A stretch of 64,000 nucleotides of DNA from Vanessa cardui (taxonomy: Eukaryota; Arthropoda; Insecta; Lepidoptera; Nymphalidae): the NCBI RefSeq assembly GCF_905220365.1, contig NC_061140.1, positions 11,906,501-11,970,500 of the forward strand. Reading direction: 5' to 3'. Position numbers and translations under genes: made by a program. Within the stretch, counting starts at the first letter, position 1, and the number at the start of each line of letters is the position of its first letter. A model generated the notes under the pieces. That model ran no database searches, was not told the origin of the DNA, and saw nothing but the letters and a program-made list of their open reading frames with translations. This document shows, piece by piece, positions 1-11,566 of this stretch.

Positions 1-149
1 CTTATAATTATGACATAATATATAGATTGTGTAAAATAGTGTTCGGAGCGGCGAAGGCTGAAAAGACTGTTTGCCAAGACGGCATAAGATTCAGTCTTCG
101 TCCCAGGCGCACATACGTCCTCTTATAACGTTAAAATATAAATTTCACT

Positions 150-425
150 ATTGACCCGAGATGTTCCAGTGGATACAACGCATACATCTTAAACGTTTGC
201 GGGTTCAAACCCAGCACCACTGAATTTCTATGTACGTTATTTGAGTTTATAATTCATCTTTGTAAATTTCGGTGCAGGCAACTATGAGGAAACCTGTATG
301 TGTCTAATTTCAACGAAATTCTGCCACATGTGCCACCAAACGATTAGAGAAGCGCGATGGAATTTGCTTCTAACCTCCTCATCAAAGGGAGAAGTGGCCT
401 TAGCCTAGCAGTGGGAAATTTAATG
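150..425 (+). mobile_element. SINE family A, near full length
   Basis: A tRNA-like head (box A in CCGAGATG-TTCCAGTGG form, box B GGGTTCAAACCC) is followed by a body containing GAGGAAACCTGTATGTGTC and ends in GCAGTGGGAAATTTA. About 20 copies of this family occur in the window, on both strands. Better copies end in (GTT)n. It resembles the tRNA-derived lepidopteran SINEs of the Metulj type; that name is from memory and unverified. This copy has lost the (GTT)n tail. Confidence 0.8.
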
Positions 426-1554
426 AGTGTACATGTATGTGTATAAATTAAATCATAATATTAATTTAATTGAAAGATTACTATTCTCAATATTGGACGT
501 GAAGCTTCGTAACCTAAACCATATACAAATGTTGAAGTGCGGCGCTTTAACTCTACGGGTTCAATTAAATCTAAGCGAAATGCAAACTATACATTTATGC
601 TTAATGCCCCACTATCAATCAAAGAAGTTTATGCACCTTGTGTAATGGCTGGCTGGCTCACTCAACTTTCAAGCTGAAACATACACGTAAAGATGTTATC
701 GATGTAATAACAGTCAATAAACTGTTAAGTTTTCTTGTAGCAAATTCAGTTTCCCAAGCATGTCCTGTTCTTGATATGTTAATGGGACTTTTAATTTCGT
801 TAAAAGCACAGGGAACCCTAAATATTTTTTATTATGCATTTTTCGGCGGCACCTGTATAATTTACACAAAGGGCCGCGTGTTACGGTTCGCGACACAGAT
901 TGCTGCATTTTTTTTGCCCGCATTGTTCTTTGTGACTCGTGTAAGGACTTATTCTTAATGTTTTTTTTTTAATCGTGATTCATTAATTTTATTGAGATTT
1001 ATTTCTTTTTCCAAATTCAAATGTGACTCATAGAAGGATTTACTCTATTTTTATTTTATTTAGATTTTTAAATATCATATTCAGGCAAGTTCTTATTTCA
1101 AATTCATTTTAATGATCCGTAATGTAAAAGTATTACTAAGCAATATATATTTTATTTGATTCATCAATTATCATATTTTGCATATTGGTAACTTAGTCTG
1201 GATATGTAATATTGTAAGAAATAGTATTCTAAATTCAAATTTTTAACGTCTTGACAAAATTTTCACCTTTTTAGAGGTTCTTAAATTTGATGTTTATATA
1301 GGTATATTGTTTGGGCTTATGCCCGTTCCGTTATATAAAGACGGATTCACAAAATTATATGTTGATCTTAATGGTCTCATTTAAAATTCGTAAAGTTCTG
1401 ACTACGAATTTCTGACAGAAAATTGAACTCTTCAATGCTAGCAAATCAACTGCGATTGTTACTAGGTGCTGTTGAACTGTTTTCTTTTTTATAACAAACT
1501 TTTTTTTTTATTGAAATCAGAGCTAATTTGAGAAACGGTCAATGCTTTACTTTA
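426..1554. other. No recognisable feature
   Basis: AT-rich sequence. A 106-codon open frame at 638-958 (+) has no motif I recognise and uneven composition, so I do not call it a gene. A T-run lies at 961-970. Confidence 0.5.
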
Positions 1555-1752
1555 CTTTACTTTTTTACATCGTCAATGTGCCACCATCTTGGGAACAAAG
1601 ATGTCATGTCCCTTGTGCCTGTAGTTACACTGGCTCACTCACCCTTCAAACCGGAACACAACAATACTGAGTAATGTTATTTGGTGGTAAAATAACTGAT
1701 GAGTGGGTGGTACCTACCCAGACGGGCTTGCAGAAAGCCCTACCACCAAGTA
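1555..1752 (-). mobile_element. Family B retroposon, partial
   Basis: Family B is about 290 bp. Its sense strand begins CTTGGTGGTAGGGCTTTGTG and ends in CGTCCGCCAACCTATACC plus an ATAAAAAA tail, so it looks like a retroposed 3' end (LINE tail or SINE). About 25 copies or fragments lie in the window. This copy retains the 5' two thirds and lacks the CGTCCGCC tail region. Confidence 0.8.
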
Positions 1753-1754
1753 GA

Positions 1755-2265
1755 TTTATGGTAATTTATTGCCAAACAAACACACTAGTAACTATTATTA
1801 TTAGACTAATAAGAAACTAGTTTCTTTTTTTAAATTCAATAATGTAGTCTAGTCACACATAAAGCTTTCCAATCTAGTTAAGATTATATCTCTAATTGGA
1901 AAAATATACATACGTATTCCAGCTAAAAGTATCTTAAGAATCAACGTATTACATTATATAAAATGTACATTTTTAATCTATTAATGGGTGTCCTAGTCAC
2001 AAAATAAATACTATTACAAAAGTAACGTTACAGATTCGAACGTTTTTCAAACAAAGAGAAGTTTTAGTTCAAATATTCGCAACAAATAAATTCCAATAAG
2101 TGTCACTGTGAACGAGTCCTTTCCCGAATTGAAGATGTACAAAAATCCCTACGCTTCGTCGCGTGCTCATCGTGTGTGACGGCTTGCACGTAACGCATCT
2201 TTACTGTATGTACAATCGACAACTAAAGCATTTATTATCATAAATTATTATTTATATAAAAAAAA
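1755..2265. other. No recognisable feature
   Basis: A slightly GC-richer patch at 2130-2205 stands out from its surroundings but has no motif I can assign. Confidence 0.4.
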
Positions 2266-2268
2266 AAA

Positions 2269-2412
2269 ACAATAACAACAGCCTGTAAATTTTCCACTAC
2301 TTGGCTAAGGCCTCCTCTCTCTTTGAGGAGAAGATTTGGCACATATTCCACGCTGTTCCAATGCAGGTTAGTGGAATTCACATGTGGCAGAATTTCTATA
2401 ATATTTGACACA
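2269..2412 (-). mobile_element. SINE family A, 3' part
   Basis: Begins with the reverse complement of the (GTT)n tail and covers the AGTGGGAAATT and GTTGGTGG-type body. The tRNA-like head is missing. Confidence 0.75.
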
Positions 2413-2984
2413 GTGTAACAGCTAGCCTTATTGCTTCCATTGGTTCATTTTTGTCCCGAAGAATTTGTTATTCAACGACGAAAACCTGTGAAAATTATTG
2501 CCACCATTTCTAATGAACATGATTTGTATTGTTTATATAATTAGGACCTTATCGTTAACAGTATATTTTATTATTAATGATAAGATCATACGTACATCTT
2601 TTTTTCATCACATTCGTCATCATTTCGTATTTAACTTGACGTCATCACAAAAAGATAGAATAGCAATTTTTATTTCCTTAATAGGAATACAGAACTCTTG
2701 GGCTGATGTCTCTGTGACGTCGAGTGACTTTTGCCTATAGATATTGACATTGGAAGACATATCTTATTACATGGTCAATGTACCGTTAAGCGAATGTAAA
2801 ATTTTACAGCAGAATAAATGCTGGTAAACTCTAGTAGATGCCTCAGAAGTACTTAAAAGCCAATGGTCGTGCATCTGATCTCTTTACAATTTTTTCATAT
2901 TTTTTTATGGCGTGTCATTGTCAGCTAATGGAAAGTAACTTCGTACATGAAACCGAAATGTTTGCAGGTATGTTGTCAGATTTT
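2413..2984. other. No gene; one TGACGTCA octamer
   Basis: An 80-codon open frame at 2498-2740 (+) has no recognised homology. A palindromic TGACGTCA octamer lies at 2637-2644. Confidence 0.4.
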
Positions 2985-3175
2985 AGGATCAAATCTTTTT
3001 ATTTACAAGCACTTTAGAATTCATATAACAACAATATTAAGTGACGCTACCACCGGTTCGGAATGTTGATTCTGCCGAGAAGAACCGGAAAGATACTCAG
3101 TAGTTACTCTTTTTCAACATTTAAAACTTCAAAGTCATCTTAGTGAAATACATATGTCCTGCACCTTTTTATGGT
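2985..3175 (-). mobile_element. LINE 3' UTR fragment, family C
   Basis: Matches the 3' untranslated region of the LINE at 53316-54748: CTACCACCGGTTCGG, CCGAGAAGAACCGG and TAGTTACTCTTTTTCAAC in the same order and orientation. It is 5' truncated with no coding sequence left, as expected for dead-on-arrival LINE copies. Confidence 0.7.
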
Positions 3176-4304
3176 TCAGGTTAGTTTAGGAAAAATACTG
3201 CTACCACATTGGAGAATGGTCTCCGAAAAGGAGAAAGTCTTATATATTGCAGTAGACTATGTTGTTTTACTAGATATTCAACCTTAGTACAGGGACATAA
3301 GTATTATTTTTGTCTTGGCATAACTTAAGTGAATTAATAAATGCAATGATTTATATAATGAGTGAGATTGTTTTTAATAAATATTATTGATAGATATTTC
3401 TCGAAATTATAGATTTAGCTCTAAAATTAGTCGATTCAAGACTTATAGTAGTTCTGAAAACGCTCTTTTCATTCCGATCTATGTAGAAATTGAGGAAAAT
3501 TATCAATTTAATCAACCAATTCATCGTATTCGCTGAACTTTGAACAGCGTTACCGTAACTTTTAAATTCGCCGCATTCACGTTTTAATACAAGTTCCATT
3601 GACATTTATTTGCTAATTAATTAGTGTAACTTTTGAAACAAAACACATTGAACAAACATAAAACTCATAATTAAAATACATATTCTCAAAGACATTTTTT
3701 AAAGTATACATATACGTATAATAAATGCTTATTGATTATACAAAAACGTAACATCGATGTGGTATTACGTTTTTAGGAAAAGTATAAGGTATAACAATAT
3801 TTTGAAAACATCTTTAACTCATCAAAATAGTTGTTGGAAGCTGGAAACCTAAAGGTTTCGAATGTAAGGACATATTTACGATATATTCATTTTACTCGCT
3901 ATTAAAACTCACAATAAAATTAAAGAAAATCATGTGCTAAATTAAATATTGATATTTGGTCACCAACGTTGGATTGGACGTATGAATATTACACCAATAG
4001 TTGACCCAAGAAAGACTAAATGTATTGGTGTGCAAAAAACAAAGTAATGAAAGCATTTCTTTCGTAACAGTACTTTAAAATTCGGCGTAATCTTGCTTAC
4101 ATCTGTAACTCATTCGAATACAGTGATACATCGAAAAAAAAAATACAATTAAATTATTCATTCCCAATTATTTTTAATTTAAATTCAATAATGTAAAGTC
4201 GTTATTATATTCAATGAACTTGTGTTCCAATTACATTCGATAAAATGTTGCGATTTTATTTCTTATTAAAATTATAGGGCATATAGTGTCTGTAAATGTC
4301 ATAC
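3176..4304. other. No recognisable feature
   Basis: Low-complexity AT-rich sequence. A 73-codon open frame at 3384-3605 (-) has no recognised motif. Confidence 0.4.
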
Positions 4305-4500
4305 TGATGGGGTGAGACCTCTTCTCCTTTTTCAAGGGAATATTTGGAGATACCTATCACGCTGATTCAACTTTTATCCACCACATGAAATATTCTTGAT
4401 AAATAATGCAAACAAACTTTCGGAAATGGTTCCAGGTTTTGGGTCAGAATTATCGGTTCTGATTCATGACTTCTAACCACTCAGCCATTGCGGTGGAGGA
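4305..4500 (-). mobile_element. Degenerate SINE, probably family A
   Basis: Weak match in the order expected for an inverted family A copy: CCTCTTCTCCTTTTTCAAGG, then CACGCTGATTCAAC, then CTTCTAACCACTCAGCCATT near the expected box A position. Divergence is high, so this could be another tRNA-headed SINE. Confidence 0.4.
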
Positions 4501-5884
4501 AAATTTTATAGTACTTTTTTGCGGATAATGTGTTTATAACACATTATTGAAAAGTTAAGATTCTTGCAAAATTAAAATTACTTTTAAAACATTTGTTTCG
4601 ATATATTTTTTTTTTGTAATAGTTAGACCATTTGTTGGGGAAGTTTTTATCACACGCTATCACCATAACGACTTGCCTTACTTAAATGCTACTCAAAGGT
4701 AAATTAGGGAGCGGGTTTCTAACTCAAGATTTCTCTAAAAGTATCTAAGTTCTTCCTCAACAAACCTTAAGGTGAACTTGATAATAATTATTGTCCTAAT
4801 TCAACTTTTAAACAAGCATACAACCTAAAGAAATGTAAAATGTTGTGTCATTTTTAAAGAAAATAGGCTGAAACTTTCAATCAAAGGGATGAACTGTAAT
4901 ACGTCTAATATTGCAGTTTGGGACTGATGCTGCTTACTAATTAATTTGAATACTGAAAGAAAGATTCATCATCTTTCTATATATAATGTTTAAATGCGCT
5001 CATCTCACGAATTATTAAATTCATTTTTAAAAATACTATAAAAAAACGAAAGAAATTTGAATTTGGAATGTATACCTAATCGTGAAAGTTTGGCGTAATG
5101 ACGTTCAGAAAGTTAGAGTAATTCTCCCCTTATAATGAAGTATATTAATTTCAAGCTGTGACCCTAAGAAGTGGAGCATTATACGTTAATTAATTCAAAA
5201 TCAGAATTAGTATTTATTGAATGAGCTCATCTTGTTTATGGTATAGGCTGTATTATAAACTTTTTGCACGATGAAAGTACATGCCAGTATTCTCTGTTGT
5301 CGATAAAACGAGGATCTGTTCCCTTTTTTATATGCTCATGAATCATATCTAAGAAAATAAGTACTCTATTTATAATATAAGTATTTAATATTGTTAAACG
5401 AAACGTAAAATTGAAATGTCAGTTTCGAAACAGAATGAATCTGAAATTTAATAAACAAAATATTAAAAAAACGAACAGTTCTTTCAAAACATATTCGTAA
5501 TTTGAAAATAGAAAAAAATATTACAATCTCAATTAAACAATATTCTTTCAAGGAATTGCCATTAAAGACACAAAGGCAAACTTGATCTTGAACTAAAGCT
5601 TAACTATTAGTTCAACAATACTTTTTTATAATATACCAATATGATTTCACATTGCTGTTAGTACCCATAGTGTTGTGTCACAAATTATCTTATGAGTATT
5701 CGGTTGTAAGTAATTATAACTGGGCCGAAAATCATTAATCAAGTGGACGAAGCAACTTGTGAACATTAGCAAATAGTGCTTCATCCCTTTTGCCCTCTGT
5801 TTTGAGAACTTCCTGAATGACCCGTTACGGATACGTTCCATAGAATAAATAATTTTAGAAGCGGCATTTCGTTTGTATTGTGAC
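4501..5884. other. No recognisable feature
   Basis: Long A+T-rich stretch without a repeat match inside this window, and with no open frame above about 60 codons. Confidence 0.4.
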
Positions 5885-6010
5885 TTAAGTCTGACAGAGT
5901 TTCTTGCCGGTTTCTTTCGGTTGAATTTACGTTCGGAAACGGTACATTTAATACATTTCCATAAAATGAAGATTCCAGATTCCAAAGTATATTCATATTT
6001 TGAATAATAC
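5885..6010 (+). mobile_element. LINE 3' UTR fragment, family C-like
   Basis: Read on the plus strand it shows GAGTTTCTTGCCGGTTTCTT, then TTACGTTCGGAAACGG, then AAAGTATATTCATATTTTGA. This is the sense order of the LINE 3' UTR found at 53.3 kb. Confidence 0.5.
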
Positions 6011-6284
6011 ACATAGAAAAATACAAGAGTTGCAATTCAAACTTTTTTGTAGTTTGTGAGCTCTATCAGCCAAAGGATGAAAGATGTCTATAATGAGCTG
6101 ATTATACATGACAGATAATAATAAAATTCATGTTTCATTATATAACGAAATTTCACCTTAGTTAATATTGAACAAAGCCTCGCCTCCTAATAACTAAACG
6201 ATTTGTATTGTAAAATCTTTCTAGAATAGCTACGCCTACTCATCAGTTTTTTTATCACATAACAGCATTTTTTTAATGTGATTC

Positions 6285-6490
6285 GTGGCAAATGAGCAGG
6301 AAGCTCCTCTGATGGAAAGTGACTCCCACCGCCCATGGACATCTGCCACACTAGAGCTTGAAGGTGCTTTGTCGGCCTTTAAGGAAAGTGCAAGCGCTTT
6401 TCTTGAAGGTTCCCATGTCGTATTGATTCGGAAAAACCGCCGGCGAAAACTGGCATTACTTAGTATTATTGAGTTCTGGTCGGGCGAGTG
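6285..6490 (-). mobile_element. Family D retroposon fragment
   Basis: Carries GCAGGAAGCTCCTCTGATGG and CACCGCCCATGGACATCTGC, shared with copies at 29737, 34729 and 58506. Sense orientation is inferred from the A-rich tail (ATAAAAATAAATAAA) of the 29.8-kb copies. A 68-codon open frame crosses it, but the frame is not kept in the other copies. Confidence 0.6.
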
Positions 6491-6514
6491 AACCAGGTTA
6501 TTAGCCTGCTTCTG

Positions 6515-6605
6515 ACACAAGGGACGCAACATCTTAGTTCCTAGCGCTGTATCGCGTTGATTATGTATGGCTAATGGTGATCACTTCGCATCAGGTGCAT
6601 GAAGA
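6515..6605 (+). mobile_element. Family B fragment
   Basis: ACACAAGGGACGCAACATCT and a following TGGTGATCACTTCGCATCAGG segment match the middle and 3' part of family B. It lies just beyond the family D fragment. Confidence 0.5.
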
Positions 6606-7110
6606 TTTTGAATTATTTGGCGTACGTAATAAATACCCAGTAACATCACTCACTCAATGTCAGCAAATGATATACTATATTGAATGTAATATTATTTTAA
6701 TATACGGATTAAAATAACGTATCATCGTAAGTCAGTTTGAACATTTTATAAACCATGAATGAAAAAAAAACAGATATAAAAATTAAAGCAGTTGAAATTA
6801 CACCATATTTTTCAAAGGTACTTGGTAATTCGATTCAATTCAAATATTGTTTATTTTAATTATTAATCGTATCCAAAGAAGAGCAATTATTTATATTGAG
6901 GTATTATTTATAATTATTTATATATATTTATTTATATATAATATTTTTTTCATTGTTTTTACCTTGATGTATTCGTTTCCGTTTGTGGAAGAGCGGGGAC
7001 TCCTAACACAAGTTAATACCATTACTTAAAAGGAGCTAGCTGTATCTGTTGTATCTAGGTATAAGTTACAGAAATAAACAATTTTTATTTTTTTTTATTT
7101 TTATTTTAAA
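6606..7110. other. No recognisable feature
   Basis: T-rich sequence. The 60-codon frame at 6847-7029 is low complexity (Ile/Tyr-rich) and is not credible as a gene. Confidence 0.4.
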
Positions 7111-7114
7111 TAAA

Positions 7115-7335
7115 AATTAGTCACTCGGCAAATCTTGACCGCTAAAATGGTTACAAGAATGCCAAGAGGATTTCCCCTTTAAACCGCATTTTGATTGCCT
7201 GGCCCAAAAGTGAAACGAAACTGTCACCAGTCGAGGCAATAAGTCGAGGTGTTATATTTTTAACAAAATATTTTTCACTGTTACTCCAATGCTTATATTT
7301 CAACTGCAAATGGAAAAAAAATTTCGTAGTCACGA
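7115..7335 (-). pseudogene. Family E: degraded LINE C-terminal peptide, copy 1
   Basis: The minus-strand translation contains ITPRLIASTGD followed by a frame-altered stretch. The other two copies (about 10.9 and 14.8 kb) show the same block, ITPRIASTGD and then AQRIGVAIQRGNAASILATI. Agreement at the protein level across independently decayed copies indicates that the ancestor was coding. I infer the C-terminal region of a LINE polyprotein; the family is not identified with certainty. This is the most diverged of the three. Confidence 0.5.
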
Positions 7336-7339
7336 CCCT

Positions 7340-7964
7340 CAGTAATGAGGAAATGACTAGGAAGAAGAATTTCGTGTAGTAAGTCCAGTTATGGGATACT
7401 TGTTTCGTGAAAATCACTTCAGAATCCCAAACTATTTCAAGACGTTTCTGTAGTTATTTAGAAAGTTTAATCAAATGAAACGGTTAACAGTACGGAACCG
7501 TTCAATTATTGTAATTGCTATTTCATTAGTTAATGGAATAGAAATTGTACGATTCAATCAAGCGGGTTCGAGAATTCCTCAATAGTTCAAACGTGGAAGG
7601 GCCGAATGTTACTTAGTTTGTTAATTTATTTCGACTGTTATATTTACTTGAAATAAAGTTTTAATTAAACGCATATAATTTGATAATTTAAGGTATTATT
7701 ATTATGTACGACGTAAAAGTAATCCTCTTTTTTTTAAGGATGGATAATTAGGATTTCTTTCACCTTCGCCGACTCAAATAAGTCATAATAGGTTCTGCAG
7801 TTCGGGCTTTTGAGTGTGCAAAGCTCGATCAGATAATTTAGTATTAATGTTATGTTATTACAGACCTACTTATATGTAAAACGATCCTTGATTATTTTAT
7901 TATACCCTAATATAATTAAAGTGACTGGCCTGCTAGTTTCTAAAAATATTTCGTTTTAAAGGCC
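7340..7964. other. No recognisable feature
   Basis: AT-rich spacer between a family E remnant and a family B fragment. A T-run lies at 7729-7736. Confidence 0.4.
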
Positions 7965-8160
7965 CAGGAGTTTGTCCAAGCCCAGAAGGGCCCAGAAGGG
8001 TAGGTACCACCCAGTCATCACATGTTCACCAACGGTTAATATTAAGTATTGTTGTGTTCCGATACAAGATACCCAATGTTGGTGGAGTATTGGAAATAAA
8101 ACAAATGGCAAATATTACTTACAGCATATTTGGGTAAATGTGGAGTGGTGCCGGACTCTG
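7965..8160 (+). mobile_element. Degenerate family B copy
   Basis: Shows GTAGGTACCACCCAGTCATC, TTAAGTATTGTTGTGTTCCG and CTTACAGCATATTTGGG in the order of the family B sense strand. The middle is partly lost. Confidence 0.55.
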
Positions 8161-8513
8161 ATTGTTAGGTAGCCTATTTATATATAGCCTACTAATACTA
8201 CAAAAAGGCCTAGCACTCGTTGCAATGTATTTCGTGTAGCTATAGCATACTCGCCCTCACCGCTTCTCGACAAGGGGAAAAGATCAAACAATTTACGATA
8301 CTCCTAGCATGCTAAGAACTAGTATAATATGCGTTTCAAGGAAATCTGCTTACACATGCTAGTTGCTAGCACTTAACAGTACTTAGCATGCTTTTGTGCG
8401 AACTATAGACTTTTGTGATGGAAACATATTATATACACATAGTCCATTTTAAATATAGCAGTCTTAAATTATTTCAGATTATAGTTTATTCGTATTTCTC
8501 TAAGGAATTTTAA
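8161..8513. other. Spacer with 11-bp inverted repeat
   Basis: AGCATGCTAAG at about 8307-8317 is repeated inverted as CTTAGCATGCT at about 8381-8391, with further short CATGCTAG and GCTAGCA elements between them. No known element is recognised. Confidence 0.4.
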
Positions 8514-8762
8514 CAAAACAGCCTGTAAACTTCCACTGCAGGGCTAAGGCCTCCACTCCCTTTGAGGACATATTCCACCACGCAGTTCCAATGCGGTTTG
8601 GTGGAATACATATGTGACAGAAATTAGACACATGCAGGTTTCCTTACAAAATTAAACAAACACAAATTAAGTACATGAATATTCAGCGGTGCTTGCCTGG
8701 GTTTGAACCCACAATCATCTGTTAAGTTGCACGCGTTATAACCACTGGACAATCTCGGCTCT
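8514..8762 (-). mobile_element. SINE family A, near full length
   Basis: Runs from the tail side (CAGCCTGTAAACTTCCACTG) to the inverted box B (GGGTTTGAACCC) and box A (TAACCACTGGACAATCTCGG). Small deletions lie in the body near 8570 and 8645. Confidence 0.85.
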
Positions 8763-8764
8763 AA

Positions 8765-9289
8765 GGAATTCTAAAAAAAGGAGAAATTAGTAAAACCGTG
8801 AAGTTTATTAAAATATAACAAAGAAAGACAAATTAAAATATAATTGCCCCCGACGGCGGGGTTCGACCACGCCTTTGACACTGTAAAATGATTTATTTAC
8901 CTTTATTCTTAAACACGGTGTAAATTATTTTTTAAGTAATTACCTTTTTAATTCAGATTTTATTATGAATATTATCTTTGTGATCTTTTTAAACGTGTAT
9001 TCCTAATTTATATTTTATTAAAAGTGTAAAATTTATTCGTATTTTATTTTTTATTGTCCGAGATAAAAAACAATTTTACCTAAGTCGTCATTCGTAATTC
9101 GTCCAAGTGACGCATACAGTCGAACAAGACTAAAAAAAACGTGCCGTTACCGATCTTGTGGCAGACTTGAAATTGATGGTTATTACAATAATTTATTTAA
9201 GTAAACCAAGAAATTATTGAAGAGAAAAGATCAAATTTAATCTATCTACCCGTCCCGACTTTAGGTAGACATAATCTATATCTATTCAT
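8765..9289. other. No recognisable feature
   Basis: A short GC-rich patch (CCCCCGACGGCGGGGTTCGA at about 8847) sits in otherwise AT-rich DNA. I cannot assign it. Confidence 0.35.
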
Positions 9290-9535
9290 AAAAAATTGGA
9301 GTGTCTGTTTGTAAAATTAAAGTAACCGCATTTTACCGAATGCATCAGTGCGTATACATGGTACATATATCAAAATAAGTCTGTTTGATCCGCCTTCTCT
9401 CTGGATCAGCGGAATCGGTTTTGACGAAACTTTCACTGATATATAGGTGATGATGATAATGAGGACTGACTAAGGCTACAACAATGACTTTTTTGTTAAA
9501 CTGAAACGCACACGAATTCACGGGCTCAGCTAGTA
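9290..9535 (+). mobile_element. Family G element, Helitron-like 3' end
   Basis: Starts near TTGGAGTGTCTGTTTGTAA, contains ATCGGTTTTGACGAAACTTT and ends ACGGGCTCAGCTAGT. Copies also start at 26466 and 46594. The CTAGT terminus fits the recalled structure of lepidopteran non-autonomous Helitrons such as Lep1, which insert between A and T. The 3' hairpin was not verified. Confidence 0.55.
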
Positions 9536-10239
9536 AGACTGTATATGCAACATTTTGAAAAATCTTCTGATTTCCTCAAGTCGATTACCTTCCTCTAGAA
9601 TCACTATGTTTATTGATGAAAACTGCATTAATAGATCTAAAGGCGTAGCTTAAAAGAGCTAAGCGTGCATATGGCGGAAAACAGCTTTGTCTATAATATG
9701 TGCAGATAATGAAATATATATATTTTACATACCAGACACATACATACATTAATGTAGGTGGTATATAGCGTTGCTCCTGTCGTTAGCCGTCACGGCACAC
9801 GATTAGTTTTTACCCCGGCGTCCTAACTAACATTTCGGTAAATAAATATAATTTAATTACGAAAAGTGTTCTGAATCATATGTCGACAATTCCACAGTAG
9901 TTTAGTTTGGTTACATTGTTAATTTAATTGTGTTTTAAATCGATCTAAGTCAGGTTATATGATTGATGGACGACGTTTTACTTTAAAATATTAAAATTTC
10001 ATATAACAATAAAGTGTTTAATTTATTTTTTCCTATTCAATCGTTTAATGGCATTGTGCCAATTGAACACGGATAATGTTGGCAATGTCATGTAGGATGG
10101 AGACGACCGGAAGATTGATGGATGCTGTAGAAATTACAACATCAATTTAATTTAGAAGACAAACGGAATTCCACGGGGACAGGATGCGTAGATGTAATCC
10201 ACACAAAGATCAATTCGTTTTCATGTTAATTGGCAAATG
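9536..10239. other. No recognisable feature
   Basis: Mostly AT-rich, with a GC-richer patch at 9775-9830 (CGTTAGCCGTCACGGCACAC) that I cannot assign. Confidence 0.35.
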
Positions 10240-10459
10240 ATTGGCTAAGCTGTGGTAAGTGGTACCCATACTGGGTCTTTGGCCATGTAGGAAATTTTAA
10301 CCTATCCTTAAATTGGCAGTGCTCCTTTAGCTTGTGGACTAAGATGTTGTATAGCTTGTGCTTGTTACATTGGCTGGTTCACTATTTGAGTCGTAACGTT
10401 AAGTATTGCTGTTTTTTGGTAATATCATGAGTAGGTGGTACCTACCCAGACAGAGTTGC
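10240..10459 (-). mobile_element. Degenerate family B copy, interrupted
   Basis: GGTACCTACCCAGACAGAGT and upstream pieces match family B on the minus strand. The copy is broken at about 10459 by a family N insertion and resumes at about 10650 with GTCCCACCGCCAAGTA. Confidence 0.6.
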
Positions 10460-10650
10460 AGTCACAGTAGAGTAACCGTCCCATCACGGTAGCATGCAAA
10501 AGCGATACCGTGGCTCATATCGAATTTACGGAGAGGGTACCACTGGTTTTTTAGTTGGTATTCCTGTGTACTTACTAGTTGACCTGAGTACGGGCGTGTC
10601 ATACATACTCGTAGAGAGTATGTGGGGTACCTCTGATTCTCCAGCAAAAA
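10460..10650 (+). mobile_element. Family N insertion inside family B
   Basis: A block containing GATACCGTGGCTCATATCG and GGTACCACTGGTTTTTTAGT ends TCTCCAGC plus a nine-A run, after which the host family B copy continues. The A-run suggests a retroposed 3' end on the plus strand. The segment near 22690 (GGTACCGCTGGTCTGGCTGG) is a possible second fragment. The long open frame through it (10494-10691) runs into family B and is not a gene. Confidence 0.5.
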
Positions 10651-10844
10651 AAAAGTCCCACCGCCAAGTAAAACTAAATGTGTTTAAATGATATCCTGTC
10701 CTTGTTTATGTTATTTATGTGATATGTACGACTTATAAGAAACATCATTAAATAAAAAAAAATTTACAAGCTAACCGTACCGACTTTTGTTTACCATATT
10801 CTATACTTTAAATGCTTAAATATATACAAATATGAAATAAAACT

Positions 10845-11065
10845 AGTTACTGTATAAATCTTGACCGCGTGGAATGGTGGCAAGAATGCTAGCAGCATTT
10901 CCCCGTTGAATCGCAACTCCGATCCTCTGGGCAAAAAACGAACCAGCCCTCCTGTCACCAGTGGAGGCAATGCGAGGTGTTATACTTTTGATGAACCTTT
11001 TTGCACCACTACTCCAAGGGCCAAGCGTTTCGACAGCAATTTTATATATTTTCCATATTTAAATT
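10845..11065 (-). pseudogene. Family E: degraded LINE C-terminal peptide, copy 2
   Basis: The best preserved copy. Minus-strand translation gives LGPWSSGAKRFIKSITPR, then IASTGDRRAGSFFAQRIG and VAIQRGNAASILATIP, with no stop across about 55 codons. The peptide reads like the extreme C-terminus of a lepidopteran LINE polyprotein (recalled, unverified). Its downstream flank (GTTACTGTATAAATCTTGAC on the plus strand) is shared with the copy at 14.8 kb, so a 3' untranslated part was carried along. Confidence 0.6.
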
Positions 11066-11150
11066 AAAATTTTAAAAAATCATTTCTTTGATAATTATTA
11101 AATAAATCTTTTAAATTTCAGCTTTCTATGCTTAGCGGTTTCAAAGCGTC

Positions 11151-11180
11151 TATTCGTCCGATTAAATTATCGGACGAATA
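11151..11180. repeat. Hairpin, 12-bp perfect arms
   Basis: TATTCGTCCGAT, a 6-nt loop, then ATCGGACGAATA. Confidence 0.9.
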
Positions 11181-11404
11181 AAAATAAATTAATCGTCCTT
11201 ACGACTAAACAGTTCGGTCTGTGCGCTGTTAGTCAGTCACGATAAACGTTTTTATAAGTATAATAAATCGTAACCTTAGTGCGTAAATGTTTTCGTTTCG
11301 TTTCCATGAAATATTGGGTCACTTTTCTTTACAAACAACTCGGGCTTGGATTTGTATTCAAACCAATCGTTCGTGACTGACATTTCATTAATTTTTTTTT
11401 ATTG

Positions 11405-11435
11405 CTGTTCTTTGAAATGAATTTACAAAGAACAG
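11405..11435. repeat. Hairpin, 10-bp perfect arms
   Basis: CTGTTCTTTG, an 11-nt loop, then CAAAGAACAG. It is the second of three fold-backs within 420 bp. Confidence 0.9.
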
Positions 11436-11512
11436 AAACAAACTAAGATTCGTAACCTCTTAAAAAAATACTTCAATATATATATAATAAAATAAAGTCG
11501 AATGACGAATTC

Positions 11513-11566
11513 AAATCCGTATATTAAATTCTAGTAGGAATCTACTAGAATTTAATATACGGATTT
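11513..11566. repeat. Perfect inverted repeat, 25-bp arms, 4-nt loop
   Basis: The left arm (11513-11537) starts AAATCCGTATATT and ends TCTAGTAG. The right arm (11542-11566) is its exact reverse complement. Only GAAT separates them. No transposon ends or target duplication are visible around it. Confidence 0.95.

Noticed and set aside
638..958. 106-codon open frame as a gene
   Set aside because: No motif, no conserved neighbour, and the opposite strand is also open over much of it. Consistent with chance in AT-rich DNA.
5647..6012. 121-codon minus-strand frame as a gene
   Set aside because: It is antisense to a LINE 3' UTR fragment and has no recognisable domain.
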